Positions 54,053 through 62,315 are shown, counted from the first letter of the stretch. The stretch: DNA of 62,315 bases from JBFEYJ01 sp041563315 (GCA_041563315.1 JBFFNE010000007.1:1-62315), one strand, 5' to 3'. Notes: generated from the sequence alone by a model not told the origin. Numbers and translations are program-made.

Positions 54053-54172
54053 ATGATGGATGCAGTAGCTATTGGTTCTATTCTGGCCTTAATTGGCTCC
54101 ATTATCGTATTAGTTGTTGTTGGTATTCGGGTTCTCCGGCTTATCAAGAACACCCACTCTGAAGATCGGTGA
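54053..54172 (+). CDS. 39-residue single-span membrane protein, last gene of ccoNOQP unit
   Basis: ATG 54053 (or 54056) behind AGAGGGG at 5 bases. The product, starting MMDAVAIGSILALIGSIIVL, has one strongly hydrophobic helix to about residue 25, then a basic turn RVLRLIKNTHSEDR. This is the form of accessory oxidase subunits such as CcoM of Pseudomonas stutzeri, but I see no sequence signature that proves homology. The 3' end lies 31 bases before a strong terminator, so it would be the last gene of the transcript. Confidence 0.7.
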   Translation: MMDAVAIGSILALIGSIIVLVVVGIRVLRLIKNTHSEDR

Positions 54173-54203
54173 CTCTTTAGGGAAACACAGAAAACGACCA
54201 GCG

Positions 54204-54230
54204 AAGGGGGATAACATATCCCCCTTTTTT
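54204..54230 (+). terminator. intrinsic terminator at the end of ccoNOQP and small ORF
   Basis: AAGGGGGATA-ACA-TATCCCCCTT, a perfect 10-pair stem followed by TTTT. It separates the oxidase structural genes from the assembly genes. Confidence 0.93.
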
Positions 54231-54375
54231 ATTGGATTATGCTAATATCAGGGCGTTTCGCGCGGACACCAGCAAGTGGGCTGCTGAAAGGGCTCCTTCC
54301 CCCTTTCACCAACCTATTTACCACTCATTTCAGTGCGATCCTTCCGTTACACGGCGGGGAGCGCAGGAGGCATAC

Positions 54376-55794
54376 GTGAGCGAATCAGTAGACGCCAAAC
54401 ATAAAGACACCGAAGAGCTCTACGAAGAAGCCGGCCACTGGCATGTGAATGTCGATGCAGGCACTGTTTTCGCAAAACGCATGCCCGGCAAGTACCGCAC
54501 CATTAAATGGCTCACCATGAGTGTCTGGCTAGTGTTTTTCCTCGGTCCCTATCTACGCTGGGGCGATCGCCAGGCTGTTTTGCTGGACATTCCCAACCGC
54601 AAGTTTCAAATTTTCGACATCACTATCCTGGCCCAGGATGTGTGGATGCTGTCACTGACCTTGCTGTTCTTTGCCATTCTTCTTGCCGTAGTCACCTCGA
54701 TCGCCGGACGCGTATTCTGTGGCTATTTCTGTTTTCAGACGGTATGGACAGACATTTTTACCTTCATAGAAGAACAGATTGAGGGAAACCCGTCACAACG
54801 GCGTAAACTCAAGCAGGCGCCGCTTGATCTGAGGAAGCTTCGACTTCACAGCACCAAGTATTTCTTCTGGCTGCTCATTTCAATGCTCACCGGTATCAGC
54901 TTTGCCGCCTGGTTTACTGACGCCTATGCGCTCTGGCTAGGCTATCTGACACTTTCCGCTCCGGTAACCGCATGGGCGGTGCTCGGTCTATTCACTGTCG
55001 GCACCTTCATTCTGGCCGGTTTCATGCGTGAACAGGTCTGCTTCTGGCTCTGCCCCTATGCGCGAATCCAGGGAGTCATGTATGACCGGGAAACGATCCT
55101 TCCTGCGTACGACTACAATCGCGGCGAACCAAGAGGAAAACTGAAGCGGGGTCAAGTTGAAGAGGGTAAAGGAGACTGTATCGAATGCCAGCAGTGTGTG
55201 GCCGTCTGTCCCACCGGTATCGACATCCGTGCCGGTCAGCAGGAAGGCTGTATTACTTGCGCATTGTGCCTCGATGCTTGTGATGCAGTAATGGACAAAA
55301 TTGGCAGACCGCGCGGTCTTATCCGTTACGCCTCGCTCGATGAGCTGGAGGGTAAGCCGACCGTACCGCTGTTCAAACGCCCGCGTGTGCTCGTCTATAT
55401 CACCATTCTCGTGCTGGCCCTCGGCGGTATTTTCTATGGCTTGACCCACCTCGGTTCACTGGAACTCAAGGTCATTCACGAACGCTCCCCCCTCTTTGTC
55501 CAACTTAGCGACGGTTCAATACAGAACAAGTATGACCTGAAAATCCTTAATAAGCTCGACAAGGAGGTTGCCATAGCGGTTACCGCTGAAGGGCCGGAGG
55601 GCCTGCAACTTGTCGGCGTAGATGAGCCACTGCAGATCAAATCGGGAAAACTTCTCTCACATACGATCTTTATTCGGGTACCCACCAGCTCTCTGGAGCA
55701 ATCCCGCACTCCGATCAGCATACAGGTACGTAATACAGAGAACCCGGAGGATATTGTCACATACCAAAGTGCTTTTTTCAGTCCACGTCGATAG
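54376..55794 (+). CDS. ccoG: cbb3 oxidase assembly protein CcoG (FixG-like ferredoxin)
   Basis: A 472-residue membrane protein with about five segments. Two [4Fe-4S] motifs lie at 268-278 (CIECQQCVAVC) and 292-302 (CITCALCLDAC); RVFCGYFCFQTVW and FWLCPYARIQGVMYD are CcoG signatures. The C-terminal domain (about 375-472) is periplasmic and beta-rich. It reduces copper for CuB assembly. GTG 54376 follows AGGAGG at 5 bases. Confidence 0.94.
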   Translation: MSESVDAKHKDTEELYEEAGHWHVNVDAGTVFAKRMPGKYRTIKWLTMSVWLVFFLGPYLRWGDRQAVLLDIPNRKFQIFDITILAQDVWMLSLTLLFFAILLAVVTSIAGRVFCGYFCFQTVWTDIFTFIEEQIEGNPSQRRKLKQAPLDLRKLRLHSTKYFFWLLISMLTGISFAAWFTDAYALWLGYLTLSAPVTAWAVLGLFTVGTFILAGFMREQVCFWLCPYARIQGVMYDRETILPAYDYNRGEPRGKLKRGQVEEGKGDCIECQQCVAVCPTGIDIRAGQQEGCITCALCLDACDAVMDKIGRPRGLIRYASLDELEGKPTVPLFKRPRVLVYITILVLALGGIFYGLTHLGSLELKVIHERSPLFVQLSDGSIQNKYDLKILNKLDKEVAIAVTAEGPEGLQLVGVDEPLQIKSGKLLSHTIFIRVPTSSLEQSRTPISIQVRNTENPEDIVTYQSAFFSPRR

Positions 55795-55850
55795 TATATA
55801 CGGTATGAGTTTGGATGATTATGCTAACAATTGGCATCTGAGGTGAACCA

Positions 55851-56372
55851 GTGAGTAGTTTAATAAATATTTCCCAAGACAATAAAAGCGCCATGCGTAA
55901 TCCATGGGTATTAGGCTGGCTTGGACTGCTTGTTTCAGTAGTGGTTATTAACGTCGCATTTATCGTGACGGCGTTCAATACCGCACCTGGACTGGTTGAA
56001 GAGGGTTACTACGAAAAAGGGCGTGACCACGAAAAGAACTTCCAGAAAAAGATTGATGCACGCCAACGCCTTAAATGGGATATGCGTCTTCAGACCCCCG
56101 AAACGATCATCCTTGGAAAACCGGTCAATTACACACTCAATATTGTTGACCGTGCCGGCGTCCCCCTGCGTGCTGCAAACGTAACACTTCACGCCTACCG
56201 CCCTTCGGATTCCGCCGCCGACATGCAGGGGCCCATGGAAAACACCTCAGCCGGGGTCTACCAGTCGAGACTTGCACTGCCCCTGAAAGGTGTTTGGGAT
56301 CTAAAGGTCAAGGTAAACAGCGGTGAAGATGAGCTTGAGCTGGAACAGCGGATCACCGTATCGGCTCCATAA
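55851..56372 (+). CDS. ccoH: FixH/CcoH-family protein
   Basis: A 173-residue protein with an N-terminal membrane helix (WVLGWLGLLVSVVVINVAFIV) and a periplasmic FixH domain with EGYYEKGRDHEKNFQKK, the family hallmark, then a beta sandwich. CcoH is needed for late oxidase assembly. GTG 55851 has GAGGTGA upstream. Confidence 0.9.
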   Translation: MSSLINISQDNKSAMRNPWVLGWLGLLVSVVVINVAFIVTAFNTAPGLVEEGYYEKGRDHEKNFQKKIDARQRLKWDMRLQTPETIILGKPVNYTLNIVDRAGVPLRAANVTLHAYRPSDSAADMQGPMENTSAGVYQSRLALPLKGVWDLKVKVNSGEDELELEQRITVSAP

Positions 56373-56384
56373 ACCACCGATCAC

Positions 56385-58862
56385 ATGAACAGCGTCCTTA
56401 AACCCTCGGAAGAGGGGTGCTTTCATTGCGGACTGCCTCTTCCCCCGGAAGATACGTTCCATGAAGAGATACAGGGAGAGCAGCGGCAATTTTGCTGTTT
56501 TGGCTGCCAGTCCGTCTGTACCGCCATCTATGAGGCAGGGCTGGAAGGCTTTTATCAGCGGACGCCCGACGGCACGCTGCTGGCCCCCCCCCCGCCCCCC
56601 CCCAGGGATCTGGGACTCTATGACCTGGATGAAGTGCAGGGGGAGTTTGTCCATGAACTGGGCAATGAGCGTGAAATCCACCTACTCGTCGAGGGCATCC
56701 ACTGTGCCGCCTGCGTCTGGCTTATTGAGCGTACCCTTGGCACGCTCGATGGCATGCTTAGCGCGCAAGTCAACCTCGCTGGAAAACGATTATTACTGCG
56801 ATGGGATACCAAACGGCTCACACTTTCCCGCATCATCGAACGCCTGGCCGACATCGGCTACGCTGCCGTACCTTTCGACCCGGAGTCCGCCGAAGGAACG
56901 ATAAATAAACAAAACCGCTCTCTGCTGTTCCGCATGGCTTTCGCCGGTTTTGCAATGATGAACCTGCTGTGGGTTTCGATTGCACTATACTCCGGTGCCG
57001 CCACGGCCGATGATGGCCAGTTCCTCGGCCTGTTTCAGTGGATTGGCTTTGCCTTGGCAACGCCTACCCTATTTTACTCCGGTTGGCCATTTTTCCGCGG
57101 TGCCTGGGCTGGTCTGCGTCACGGGCACCCGACAATGGACCTGCCCATTGCGATAGGCGCCAGTGCCACCTATCTCTATTCAGCCTATATCATGCTAAGT
57201 CACACGCCGCTGGGAGAGGTCTACTTCGACACAGTGGTCAATTTTATTTTCGTTATTCTCATTGGCCGGTATCTTGAGGCCATGTTCAAGCGACAGGCCG
57301 TCGCCTCGACACAACGCCTACTTGATCTGCAGCCGCGGGTGGCCACCGTGCTGCGTAATGACGAAGAGCAGATCGTACCGATTCGTTCGGTTAAATCCGG
57401 TGACACCGTACTGGTAAAGGCCGGAAACAAAATCCCTGTCGATGGCATTGTACTTGAGGGGCAAAGCGCGGTGGACGAATCCATGCTCACCGGCGAATCC
57501 AAACCGGTAACCAAGTTCAATGGCGATGTGGTTTCGGCGGGCACCGTGAACGTCAACAGCGCACTCACCTTAAGGGTAGAGGGTACTCTGCGCGACACCG
57601 CCCTCGGGCGTATCATCCACCTCGTTGAGGAGGCGCAAGGCTCCAAAGCTCCGATTCAGTGCACCGCAGACCGCATCGTGCCCTGGTTTGTCGCGGCGAC
57701 CCTACTCCTAGCAACGCTCACCTTTGTCTACTGGCTCTCTGCAGATTTCGAGCTTGCGCTGATGGCCGCCACCTCGGTACTCATCATCACTTGTCCTTGT
57801 GCATTCGGCATGGCAACCCCTATGTCGATCGCGGTTGCCTCAGGGCTGGGAGCCCGTCACGGCATCCTGGTGAAAAATGGAACCGTGCTGGAAACGCTCT
57901 CCCATGTCACCCATTTTGTTTTCGACAAGACCGGAACACTCACCGAAGGGCGAATGCAAGTCAGGGAGATCATTACCGCCGAGGGGATAGATCAGAACGC
58001 TCTCCTCGAGCTGGCAGCGGTGGTCGAACGCTATTCCGAGCACAGTATCGCCCGGGCAATCGTCGATGCTGCGGAGAAGTACCAGCTCAATCTGCAAAGG
58101 AAAAACCCGGATGCCTTCCGTGGCGAACCGGGGCACGGAGTCATGGCGAGCGTTGGTGATCAAAGCGTGGTCCTCGGCACGGCAGACTGGTTGCAGCAAC
58201 AGGGCATCACCATACCAGGTACTTTCGAGCCCGCCATCAAACGGCTTGAAGAGCAGGCGTTCAGCTGCATCCAGGTCGGCATCGACCAGCAATATGCGGG
58301 ACTCATTGCCATTGCTGACAAGCTCCGCCCCGATGCGAAAAGACTCGTCAGCGAGTTGCGTAACGCCGGGATTCGTCTGACACTGCTCAGCGGTGATCGA
58401 CGCCGGGTTGCCGTAGCGGTGGCCAAAGAGCTGGGTAATATAGAGGTCATCGCCGAAGTCTTGCCCCAGGACAAGGATCGCATCGTCGCAGAGCTGCAGC
58501 ATCAAGGCGAATGCGTTGCCATGGTAGGGGACGGTGTAAACGATGCACCGGCACTGATACGCGCCGACGTCGGCATTGCAATCGGTTCCGGCACCGATGT
58601 CTCGGTCGAGAGTGCCGATATCGTGTTGATTAGTGACGAACTCGATAAGGTCCGTCTAGCCAGTGCATTGTCCCGCCGGACATTGCGCACCATCCGCCAG
58701 AATATTGGCCTCTCGCTCACCTACAATGTGATCATGGTGCCTCTGGCAATGATGGCCTACATCACCCCGCTATTTGCCGCGATCGCGATGCCCATCAGCT
58801 CACTGCTGGTGATTGGCAATGCGGCAAGGATACGTACACTTTTTAAAGGTATCAAAAGCTAG
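56385..58862 (+). CDS. ccoI: copper-translocating P1B-type ATPase for cbb3 assembly
   Basis: An 825-residue ATPase that exports copper to the periplasm for CuB. N-terminal Cys-rich zinc/copper segment (GCFHCGLPLP, FCCFGCQSVC), HMA domain with CAAC (107-110), eight membrane segments, TGES (369-372), CPC ion site (470-472), phosphorylated Asp514 in DKTGTLTEG, and MVGDGVNDAP. A run of prolines (68-73) is encoded by a C10-G-C9 tract. Begins 12 bases after ccoH. Confidence 0.95.
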   Translation: MNSVLKPSEEGCFHCGLPLPPEDTFHEEIQGEQRQFCCFGCQSVCTAIYEAGLEGFYQRTPDGTLLAPPPPPPRDLGLYDLDEVQGEFVHELGNEREIHLLVEGIHCAACVWLIERTLGTLDGMLSAQVNLAGKRLLLRWDTKRLTLSRIIERLADIGYAAVPFDPESAEGTINKQNRSLLFRMAFAGFAMMNLLWVSIALYSGAATADDGQFLGLFQWIGFALATPTLFYSGWPFFRGAWAGLRHGHPTMDLPIAIGASATYLYSAYIMLSHTPLGEVYFDTVVNFIFVILIGRYLEAMFKRQAVASTQRLLDLQPRVATVLRNDEEQIVPIRSVKSGDTVLVKAGNKIPVDGIVLEGQSAVDESMLTGESKPVTKFNGDVVSAGTVNVNSALTLRVEGTLRDTALGRIIHLVEEAQGSKAPIQCTADRIVPWFVAATLLLATLTFVYWLSADFELALMAATSVLIITCPCAFGMATPMSIAVASGLGARHGILVKNGTVLETLSHVTHFVFDKTGTLTEGRMQVREIITAEGIDQNALLELAAVVERYSEHSIARAIVDAAEKYQLNLQRKNPDAFRGEPGHGVMASVGDQSVVLGTADWLQQQGITIPGTFEPAIKRLEEQAFSCIQVGIDQQYAGLIAIADKLRPDAKRLVSELRNAGIRLTLLSGDRRRVAVAVAKELGNIEVIAEVLPQDKDRIVAELQHQGECVAMVGDGVNDAPALIRADVGIAIGSGTDVSVESADIVLISDELDKVRLASALSRRTLRTIRQNIGLSLTYNVIMVPLAMMAYITPLFAAIAMPISSLLVIGNAARIRTLFKGIKS
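56584..56603 (+). repeat. homopolymeric cytosine tract inside ccoI
   Basis: Ten Cs, one G, nine Cs, coding for alanine and a proline run in the linker before the HMA domain. A one-base slip would shift the frame early in the gene. Confidence 0.9.
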
Positions 58863-58978
58863 AATTCGAGACAGGTCGTTACCGGTGAACTCGATACTGT
58901 CTTCTGTACTTGTATGAACGAAACTCGTTACACTCTGTCCTATCAGTTAATAGCAAACAACGATACAGCGGAAAACCT

Positions 58979-59197
58979 ATGGAAGTCATCTACTCCCTCA
59001 TCCCCAGCATGATACTCCTCGGACTGGTGTTCATCGGTGTCCTGATTTGGGCGGTAAAAAAAGGGCAATATGATGACCTTGAGGGTGACGGTCAGCGTAT
59101 TCTGATGGACGACGACGATCCCAACCTGCCCAGCCAAGAATCATCCCGGTACCAGGTACAGGTTGGAAAGAACTTTCCTGATTTCGATGACGACTGA
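58979..59197 (+). CDS. ccoS: cbb3-type oxidase maturation protein CcoS
   Basis: A 72-residue protein with one membrane segment (MEVIYSLIPSMILLGLVFIG) and the tail WAVKKGQYDDLEGDGQRILMDDD, the CcoS signature. It follows ccoI by about 116 bases. The start at 58979 is set by the family N-terminus. The acidic C-terminal tail is longer than typical. Confidence 0.92.
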   Translation: MEVIYSLIPSMILLGLVFIGVLIWAVKKGQYDDLEGDGQRILMDDDDPNLPSQESSRYQVQVGKNFPDFDDD

Positions 59198-59411
59198 TGT
59201 TTACCGTGAAGGCTAATAGATAACTCAGTCTGGGAATGATAAAGTCGCCGTGCAGGACTGGGGGGATTACTTTCTTAACTCAGGCTTCTTTCAAATTTGA
59301 TGTAGCGGTCAGTAACACCCAATCGTAAACCCATTACTGGCCCCTGACTTTACCTCACCATGGGAGGAGCGGCATCTTGTGCGCCACCTCCTGGCGGCTC
59401 CGATGCGCTCA
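59198..59411. other. gap between ccoS and the minus-strand envelope gene, with REP remnant
   Basis: No gene. A degraded REP-like unit (GGAGGAGCGGCATCTTGTGC, 59363-59382) and an inverted CAGTAA...TTACTG pair near 59310-59340 are seen; no clear terminator. Confidence 0.45.
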
Positions 59412-60080
59412 TCATTGGCCACCGATGTCCCGCAGCGGTCGAACCAGGCTTTCAAACCCGACAGGGGAGACATACTGCAGAACTTCTTTACCCTCCGGGT
59501 CTAAGGCAATGTCCACGCCCTTTTCCGGATAGAGCCAGTGTTCGATCTCTCCCTCTTTCTCCTGGATACGCTGGGCTGGTTCGCCAAAACGTTGCTCGAT
59601 TATCGCCTCATCAAGATTGATGCGCGGAATGTAGGTTATCGCCGCGACCGGAGTGTTGCGCAGGGTTGTCATATCATCGTCGGACAGCGTCACCTTACGC
59701 GTTCCACTGCCCATAGTGGCGATACGCACACCGCGCTCATACATCGTATCAACCTCTTCCGGCCTTAGTGCCATGACCATAACCATGCGTGCACGCAAGC
59801 CGCTCAAGTCCACATTATCGAAATACGCCTCAACCACCCGTTGGTCATCTTCCCGTGCAAACAGGCTGACCTCAGACGGCTCACGAAGCAAACGCTCTAC
59901 CTCACCAAGCGATGTGGCACCCAACTCGATGCCAAAAACACGTATCGAGCCGCCATCAACCCGTTCGATCTGCCACGGCAAGTTATCCGGTTCGTCCACA
60001 GACCGCCCTGGGAGGAACAGCGCCAGCGCCAGAGCAATCAGCGTAAATGCCAGTACCGCAAGAAAAGTATGTCGCTCCAT
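59412..60080 (-). CDS. membrane-anchored periplasmic protein with two similar domains, not recognised
   Basis: A 222-residue protein: N-terminal membrane anchor (HTFLAVLAFTLIALALALFLPG), then a periplasmic region with two similar beta-rich modules: IRVFGIELGATSLGEVERLL ... and INLDEAIIEQRFGEPAQRIQEKEGEIEHWLYPEKGVDIALDPEGKE split after QEKEG. The second resembles BamE/SmpA-like domains, which bind RFGEP-W-YP patterns. No Cys in the signal region, so not a lipoprotein. It is convergent with ccoS. Confidence 0.6.
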   Translation of the reverse strand: MERHTFLAVLAFTLIALALALFLPGRSVDEPDNLPWQIERVDGGSIRVFGIELGATSLGEVERLLREPSEVSLFAREDDQRVVEAYFDNVDLSGLRARMVMVMALRPEEVDTMYERGVRIATMGSGTRKVTLSDDDMTTLRNTPVAAITYIPRINLDEAIIEQRFGEPAQRIQEKEGEIEHWLYPEKGVDIALDPEGKEVLQYVSPVGFESLVRPLRDIGGQ

Positions 60081-60195
60081 CAGCCTCACTCTCTATTCAC
60101 TCATGCCGTACCGCAGCAACAGCAGACCTGTTCGAAAACCCATCCATAGACAAAAAGCCCGGCTGCTACCGGCCCTGAAGAGCACCTCTTCGTTC

Positions 60196-60708
60196 TCAGA
60201 CCTCCACCGCCTGGGGATGGTCATTGGGATATTTCCTTACCAGCCACTCCGGGACCACGCCGGTCTTGGCTTTATGCAGGGCATCGGACTCCATCACGAT
60301 AAGCACCAGCACAAATAGCAGCGTCGGCAGGCTAGCCACCCCGCCGAGGGCATAATGGCCGGGCTTTAACTGTGAGGCATCGCCACCGACCGAGAGCAAT
60401 ATACCGCCAACCACCAGCGCCAACAGCACCAACATCCCAAGAAACATCTTGCTGCGATGGGCACAAAGCTGCCAGTGGCAAGCAACATACCAGCTATCTG
60501 ACTTAATGGCATTCCGGGCACGGATCATCAAATAACTCATAACGACAAGGGAAATCGCTGGTGTAACCAGCATGAGCATAGGATAGCTCTTGGCCATACC
60601 GAGCAACCCGACAAAGATAAGAATATGATTGGTAATCAGATTAATCAGGAAAATCTCATGCGGAAGCTTGGCCCTGTGGGTCAATAACTCATTCACTTCG
60701 TAATGCAT
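60196..60708 (-). CDS. integral membrane protein, four segments, not recognised
   Basis: A 170-residue protein with about four membrane helices (HEIFLINLITNHILIFVGLL; LMLVTPAISLVVMSYLMI; KMFLGMLVLLALVVGGILL; SLPTLLFVLVLIVM) and a short loop YVACHWQLCAHRSK with two Cys and two His between the second and third helix. The C-terminal tail is cytoplasmic and charged. No family recognised. Divergent from the lipoprotein at 60844. Confidence 0.7.
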   Translation of the reverse strand: MHYEVNELLTHRAKLPHEIFLINLITNHILIFVGLLGMAKSYPMLMLVTPAISLVVMSYLMIRARNAIKSDSWYVACHWQLCAHRSKMFLGMLVLLALVVGGILLSVGGDASQLKPGHYALGGVASLPTLLFVLVLIVMESDALHKAKTGVVPEWLVRKYPNDHPQAVEV

Positions 60709-60843
60709 TACCGTAATATCCTAAATTGGCTTGCGTGATCGGCTCAAAAGTATACCACGGCCGGCAGCCAATCTAACTTCCCATAACGATTTTGGGGTAA
60801 CATGAACCTCACCAATTGTCGCCTAGCCACGCAGAGGAGTCCC

Positions 60844-61299
60844 ATGAATAGAATAACAATACCCGCGGTTTTTGCTGCCACAATGCTTAGCGGATGCGCA
60901 GGGGACATCGTAGTACCCCAGCAAAATGGAAAATTTAGCGTTACCTCACAGCCTGACGGAGCCATCGTATACGTCATGGGTAAAGAGTTGGGGAAAACAC
61001 CGCTGGAGGTTAAGGCAAGCCAGGTATTTCCCATCAGCTACGCAAAAGAACTGGAAAGCCACTACGGACGGATTGTGTTGAACTACCCAGGCTGCGAACC
61101 GTACGAGAATACTGTCAATGGCACAATCCTGGCTAACGGCCTCAAAGCCAAACTCGATTGTGTCACATCATCCCCCTCACCAACCGCGCTAATCACGCCA
61201 CTAGAGCGACTTCGTCAACTTGAGGCGCTCCTCACTGAGGGCTTGATCAGCGAAGAGGAATACCAGACCAAGCGCCAGAGCATCCTTCTGGAGCTGTAA
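60844..61299 (+). CDS. lipoprotein with PEGA-like domain and C-terminal SHOCT-like helix
   Basis: A 151-residue protein: signal peptide with lipobox LSGC (Cys18-like), a small beta domain with FSVTSQPDGAIVYVMGKELGKTPLEVK (quoted in part: SQPDGAIVYVMGKELGKTPL), typical of PEGA surface domains, and a terminal RLRQLEALLTEGLISEEEY helix, the SHOCT consensus. GAGGAG precedes ATG 60844 at 7 bases; an earlier ATG at 60802 is less likely. Role unknown; PEGA and SHOCT often appear in envelope-associated lipoproteins. Confidence 0.8.
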   Translation: MNRITIPAVFAATMLSGCAGDIVVPQQNGKFSVTSQPDGAIVYVMGKELGKTPLEVKASQVFPISYAKELESHYGRIVLNYPGCEPYENTVNGTILANGLKAKLDCVTSSPSPTALITPLERLRQLEALLTEGLISEEEYQTKRQSILLEL

Positions 61300-61406
61300 C
61301 GAACCAATGCAACGGTGGACGCGTCGTGACCCGGCGATGCCCACAGTTCACGCTTCAGCGTAATACCCATAGAAGTGAAGTTACTGGAAATATTGGCCCA
61401 ATATAA

Positions 61407-61435
61407 AAAAAGCCCGGCATTGCACCGGGCTTTTT
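61407..61435. terminator. bidirectional intrinsic terminator
   Basis: AAAAAGCCCGG-CATTGCA-CCGGGCTTTTT, an 11-pair stem with T-tracts on both strands. It serves the plus-strand lipoprotein gene and the convergent minus-strand porin. Confidence 0.92.
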
Positions 61436-61448
61436 CTTGACTGGTCCA

Positions 61449-61513
61449 ATGGCTTAGTGGATAAGCCATCGGCACTAGCCTGTACTATCATTCCTCTCTA
61501 TAACGGAGAGGAC
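61449..61513. other. two small hairpins downstream of the porin gene
   Basis: ATGGCTTA-GTGGA-TAAGCCAT (61449-61469) is a perfect 8-pair hairpin, and CCTCTC...GAGAGG (about 61495-61513) a 6-pair one. Both lie in the 3' region of the porin mRNA before the terminator and could stabilise it. Confidence 0.5.
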
Positions 61514-61529
61514 GCAGTCGCTACGCTGT

Positions 61530-62315
61530 TCAGAAGCCAGCAAACATCATCAGCATCGTATAGTCTTTGCTATCGTTATCAGTGCTGTTGCTGACGTTAA
61601 ACAGTTCCAGTTTGGCATTTTGTGCCATCATGTACTGCAGACCAATGGTGGTGTCGTTGACTTCGTTGGTGCCATCATCATCGGCAGCATAGGCCAGGTA
61701 GACACTGGTATTAGACGCCACGCCCACCTTGCCCAGAAGGCCATAGGCGGTATGGTCATCGGTCAGGCTTGTGTTATAGACATCATGTTGGTTTGCGGCG
61801 GTAGCGGTGCCTTTCGGTGCCACACCATAGCTGAGGTAGAACTCGGCAGGCATATTACCCAGGGTACCCAGAGCCTGGAAGTCAACACCGCTGCTGGCAA
61901 CATTGTACTCTTGCATCACTGCATCGGTGGCACCGACCTCGATGGTACCGTCCATTACGTTGGCACCGAAGCCCAGGTCCCAACCGCTGGCATTGACGAA
62001 GTAGTTAACACGCAGGTAGTGGCCCAGGCCGCCCAGGAGATTGGCGTTGACATTGCCCCAGGTCGGAGCCCAGTGAGAGTAGTTCACCATCAGGTTGCCG
62101 GTGTGATAGACCATAGCCAAACCGGTCGCAGCACCGGAGGCCGTACCCAGACGTTGGCCAGCAGAGTAGCCCTTGCGGTTTTCGATGGGACGCTGGGAAC
62201 GCTGCAGACCGGTATTCATCAGCTCCATGCCGTAACCCACACTCAGGCCGTCAGTGCCGAAGAGCACAGCAGAAAAGTTATCGGTGACGTTGAAGTGGGC
62301 CTTGAAGGAGAGGAA
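61530..62315 (-). CDS. outer-membrane porin-like beta-barrel, 5' end cut by window edge
   Basis: The frame is open to the end of the window (the visible part starts FLSFKAHFNVTDNFSAVLFG), so the signal peptide is outside. About 261 residues are visible, with alternating amphipathic strands, Gly/Asn-rich turns (VNANLLGGLGHYLRVNYFVN) and a C-terminal YTMLMMFAGF ending in Phe, the BAM signal. The family and substrate are not identified. Terminated by the structure at 61407-61435. Confidence 0.8.
   Translation of the reverse strand, partial: FLSFKAHFNVTDNFSAVLFGTDGLSVGYGMELMNTGLQRSQRPIENRKGYSAGQRLGTASGAATGLAMVYHTGNLMVNYSHWAPTWGNVNANLLGGLGHYLRVNYFVNASGWDLGFGANVMDGTIEVGATDAVMQEYNVASSGVDFQALGTLGNMPAEFYLSYGVAPKGTATAANQHDVYNTSLTDDHTAYGLLGKVGVASNTSVYLAYAADDDGTNEVNDTTIGLQYMMAQNAKLELFNVSNSTDNDSKDYTMLMMFAGF

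Noticed and set aside
61437..61490. tRNA-like sequence after the bidirectional terminator
   Set aside because: The hairpin ATGGCTTA/TAAGCCAT stands alone; no acceptor, T-arm or CCA pattern can be drawn.

Overview
The window is a chromosomal segment of a gammaproteobacterium. Evidence: the lptD-surA-pdxA-rsmA...apaG-apaH order, the rpsU-yqeY-dnaG-rpoD macromolecular synthesis operon followed by a CAU tRNA, a hisB-H-A-F-I-E series, AmgK/MurU cell-wall recycling genes beside lptD as in Pseudomonas, and a complete cbb3 oxidase locus. The mix (cbb3 oxidase with an FNR regulator, arsenite methylation, a TusE/DsrC-like protein, TauE/SafE exporter) would fit a microaerobic, possibly sulfur-metabolising lineage, but no gene here proves that and I do not name a species.

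Layout. 1-5.1 kb: minus-strand genes for an M14 peptidase (cut by the window edge), a GCS2-type ligase, MurU, AmgK and an envelope protein, with a Sel1-repeat gene on the plus strand. 5.3-14.8 kb: lptD, surA, pdxA, rsmA, an unrecognised HExxH protein, pgl, glk, apaG, apaH; the glycolytic/pentose-phosphate pair and the HExxH gene split the classical operon. 14.9-21.8 kb: arsR-arsM, an ABC-F ATPase, a cupin, slyX, rlmKL and a self-contained tusE/dsrC-like gene with clear promoter and terminator. 21.9-29.7 kb: mostly minus strand: YchJ-like SEC-C protein, a CBS-PAS-GGDEF-EAL protein, TauE, VanZ-like protein, UppP, two methyltransferases and a small orphan protein preceded by a solitary CRISPR-like repeat. 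29.7-33.9 kb: folate genes (pteridine reductase, folB, folK), a GNAT, plsY, tsaD. 34.0-38.8 kb: rpsU-yqeY-dnaG-rpoD and tRNA. 39.1-43.3 kb: an RND pump. 43.4-49.3 kb (minus): hisBHAFIE-hinT-tatABC. 49.4-59.2 kb: fnr, ccoNOQP, a 39-residue membrane ORF, ccoG, ccoH, ccoI, ccoS. 59.4-62.3 kb: unrecognised envelope proteins, a lipoprotein and a truncated porin.

How it works together: the Fnr-type protein carries the cluster cysteines and the recognition helix expected to read a TTGAC-AATT-ATCAA site lying in the gap between fnr and ccoN, at class II activator spacing from a -10. The oxidase structural genes end in a small ORF and a strong terminator; the assembly factors CcoG/H/I/S follow.

The non-coding DNA is rich in dispersed palindromic repeats: a REP/BIME-like family, a GCAAAGGCGC family and a CCACGGAA family, often as inverted pairs at gene ends, plus heptad tandem repeats (TTGAACC) touching the starts of two genes. 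I see no insertion sequence, prophage, CRISPR array with cas genes, or defence island. The strongest candidates for something undescribed are small: the 39-aa ORF of the cbb3 locus, the HExxH protein, the heptad leaders, and the lone CRISPR-like repeat.
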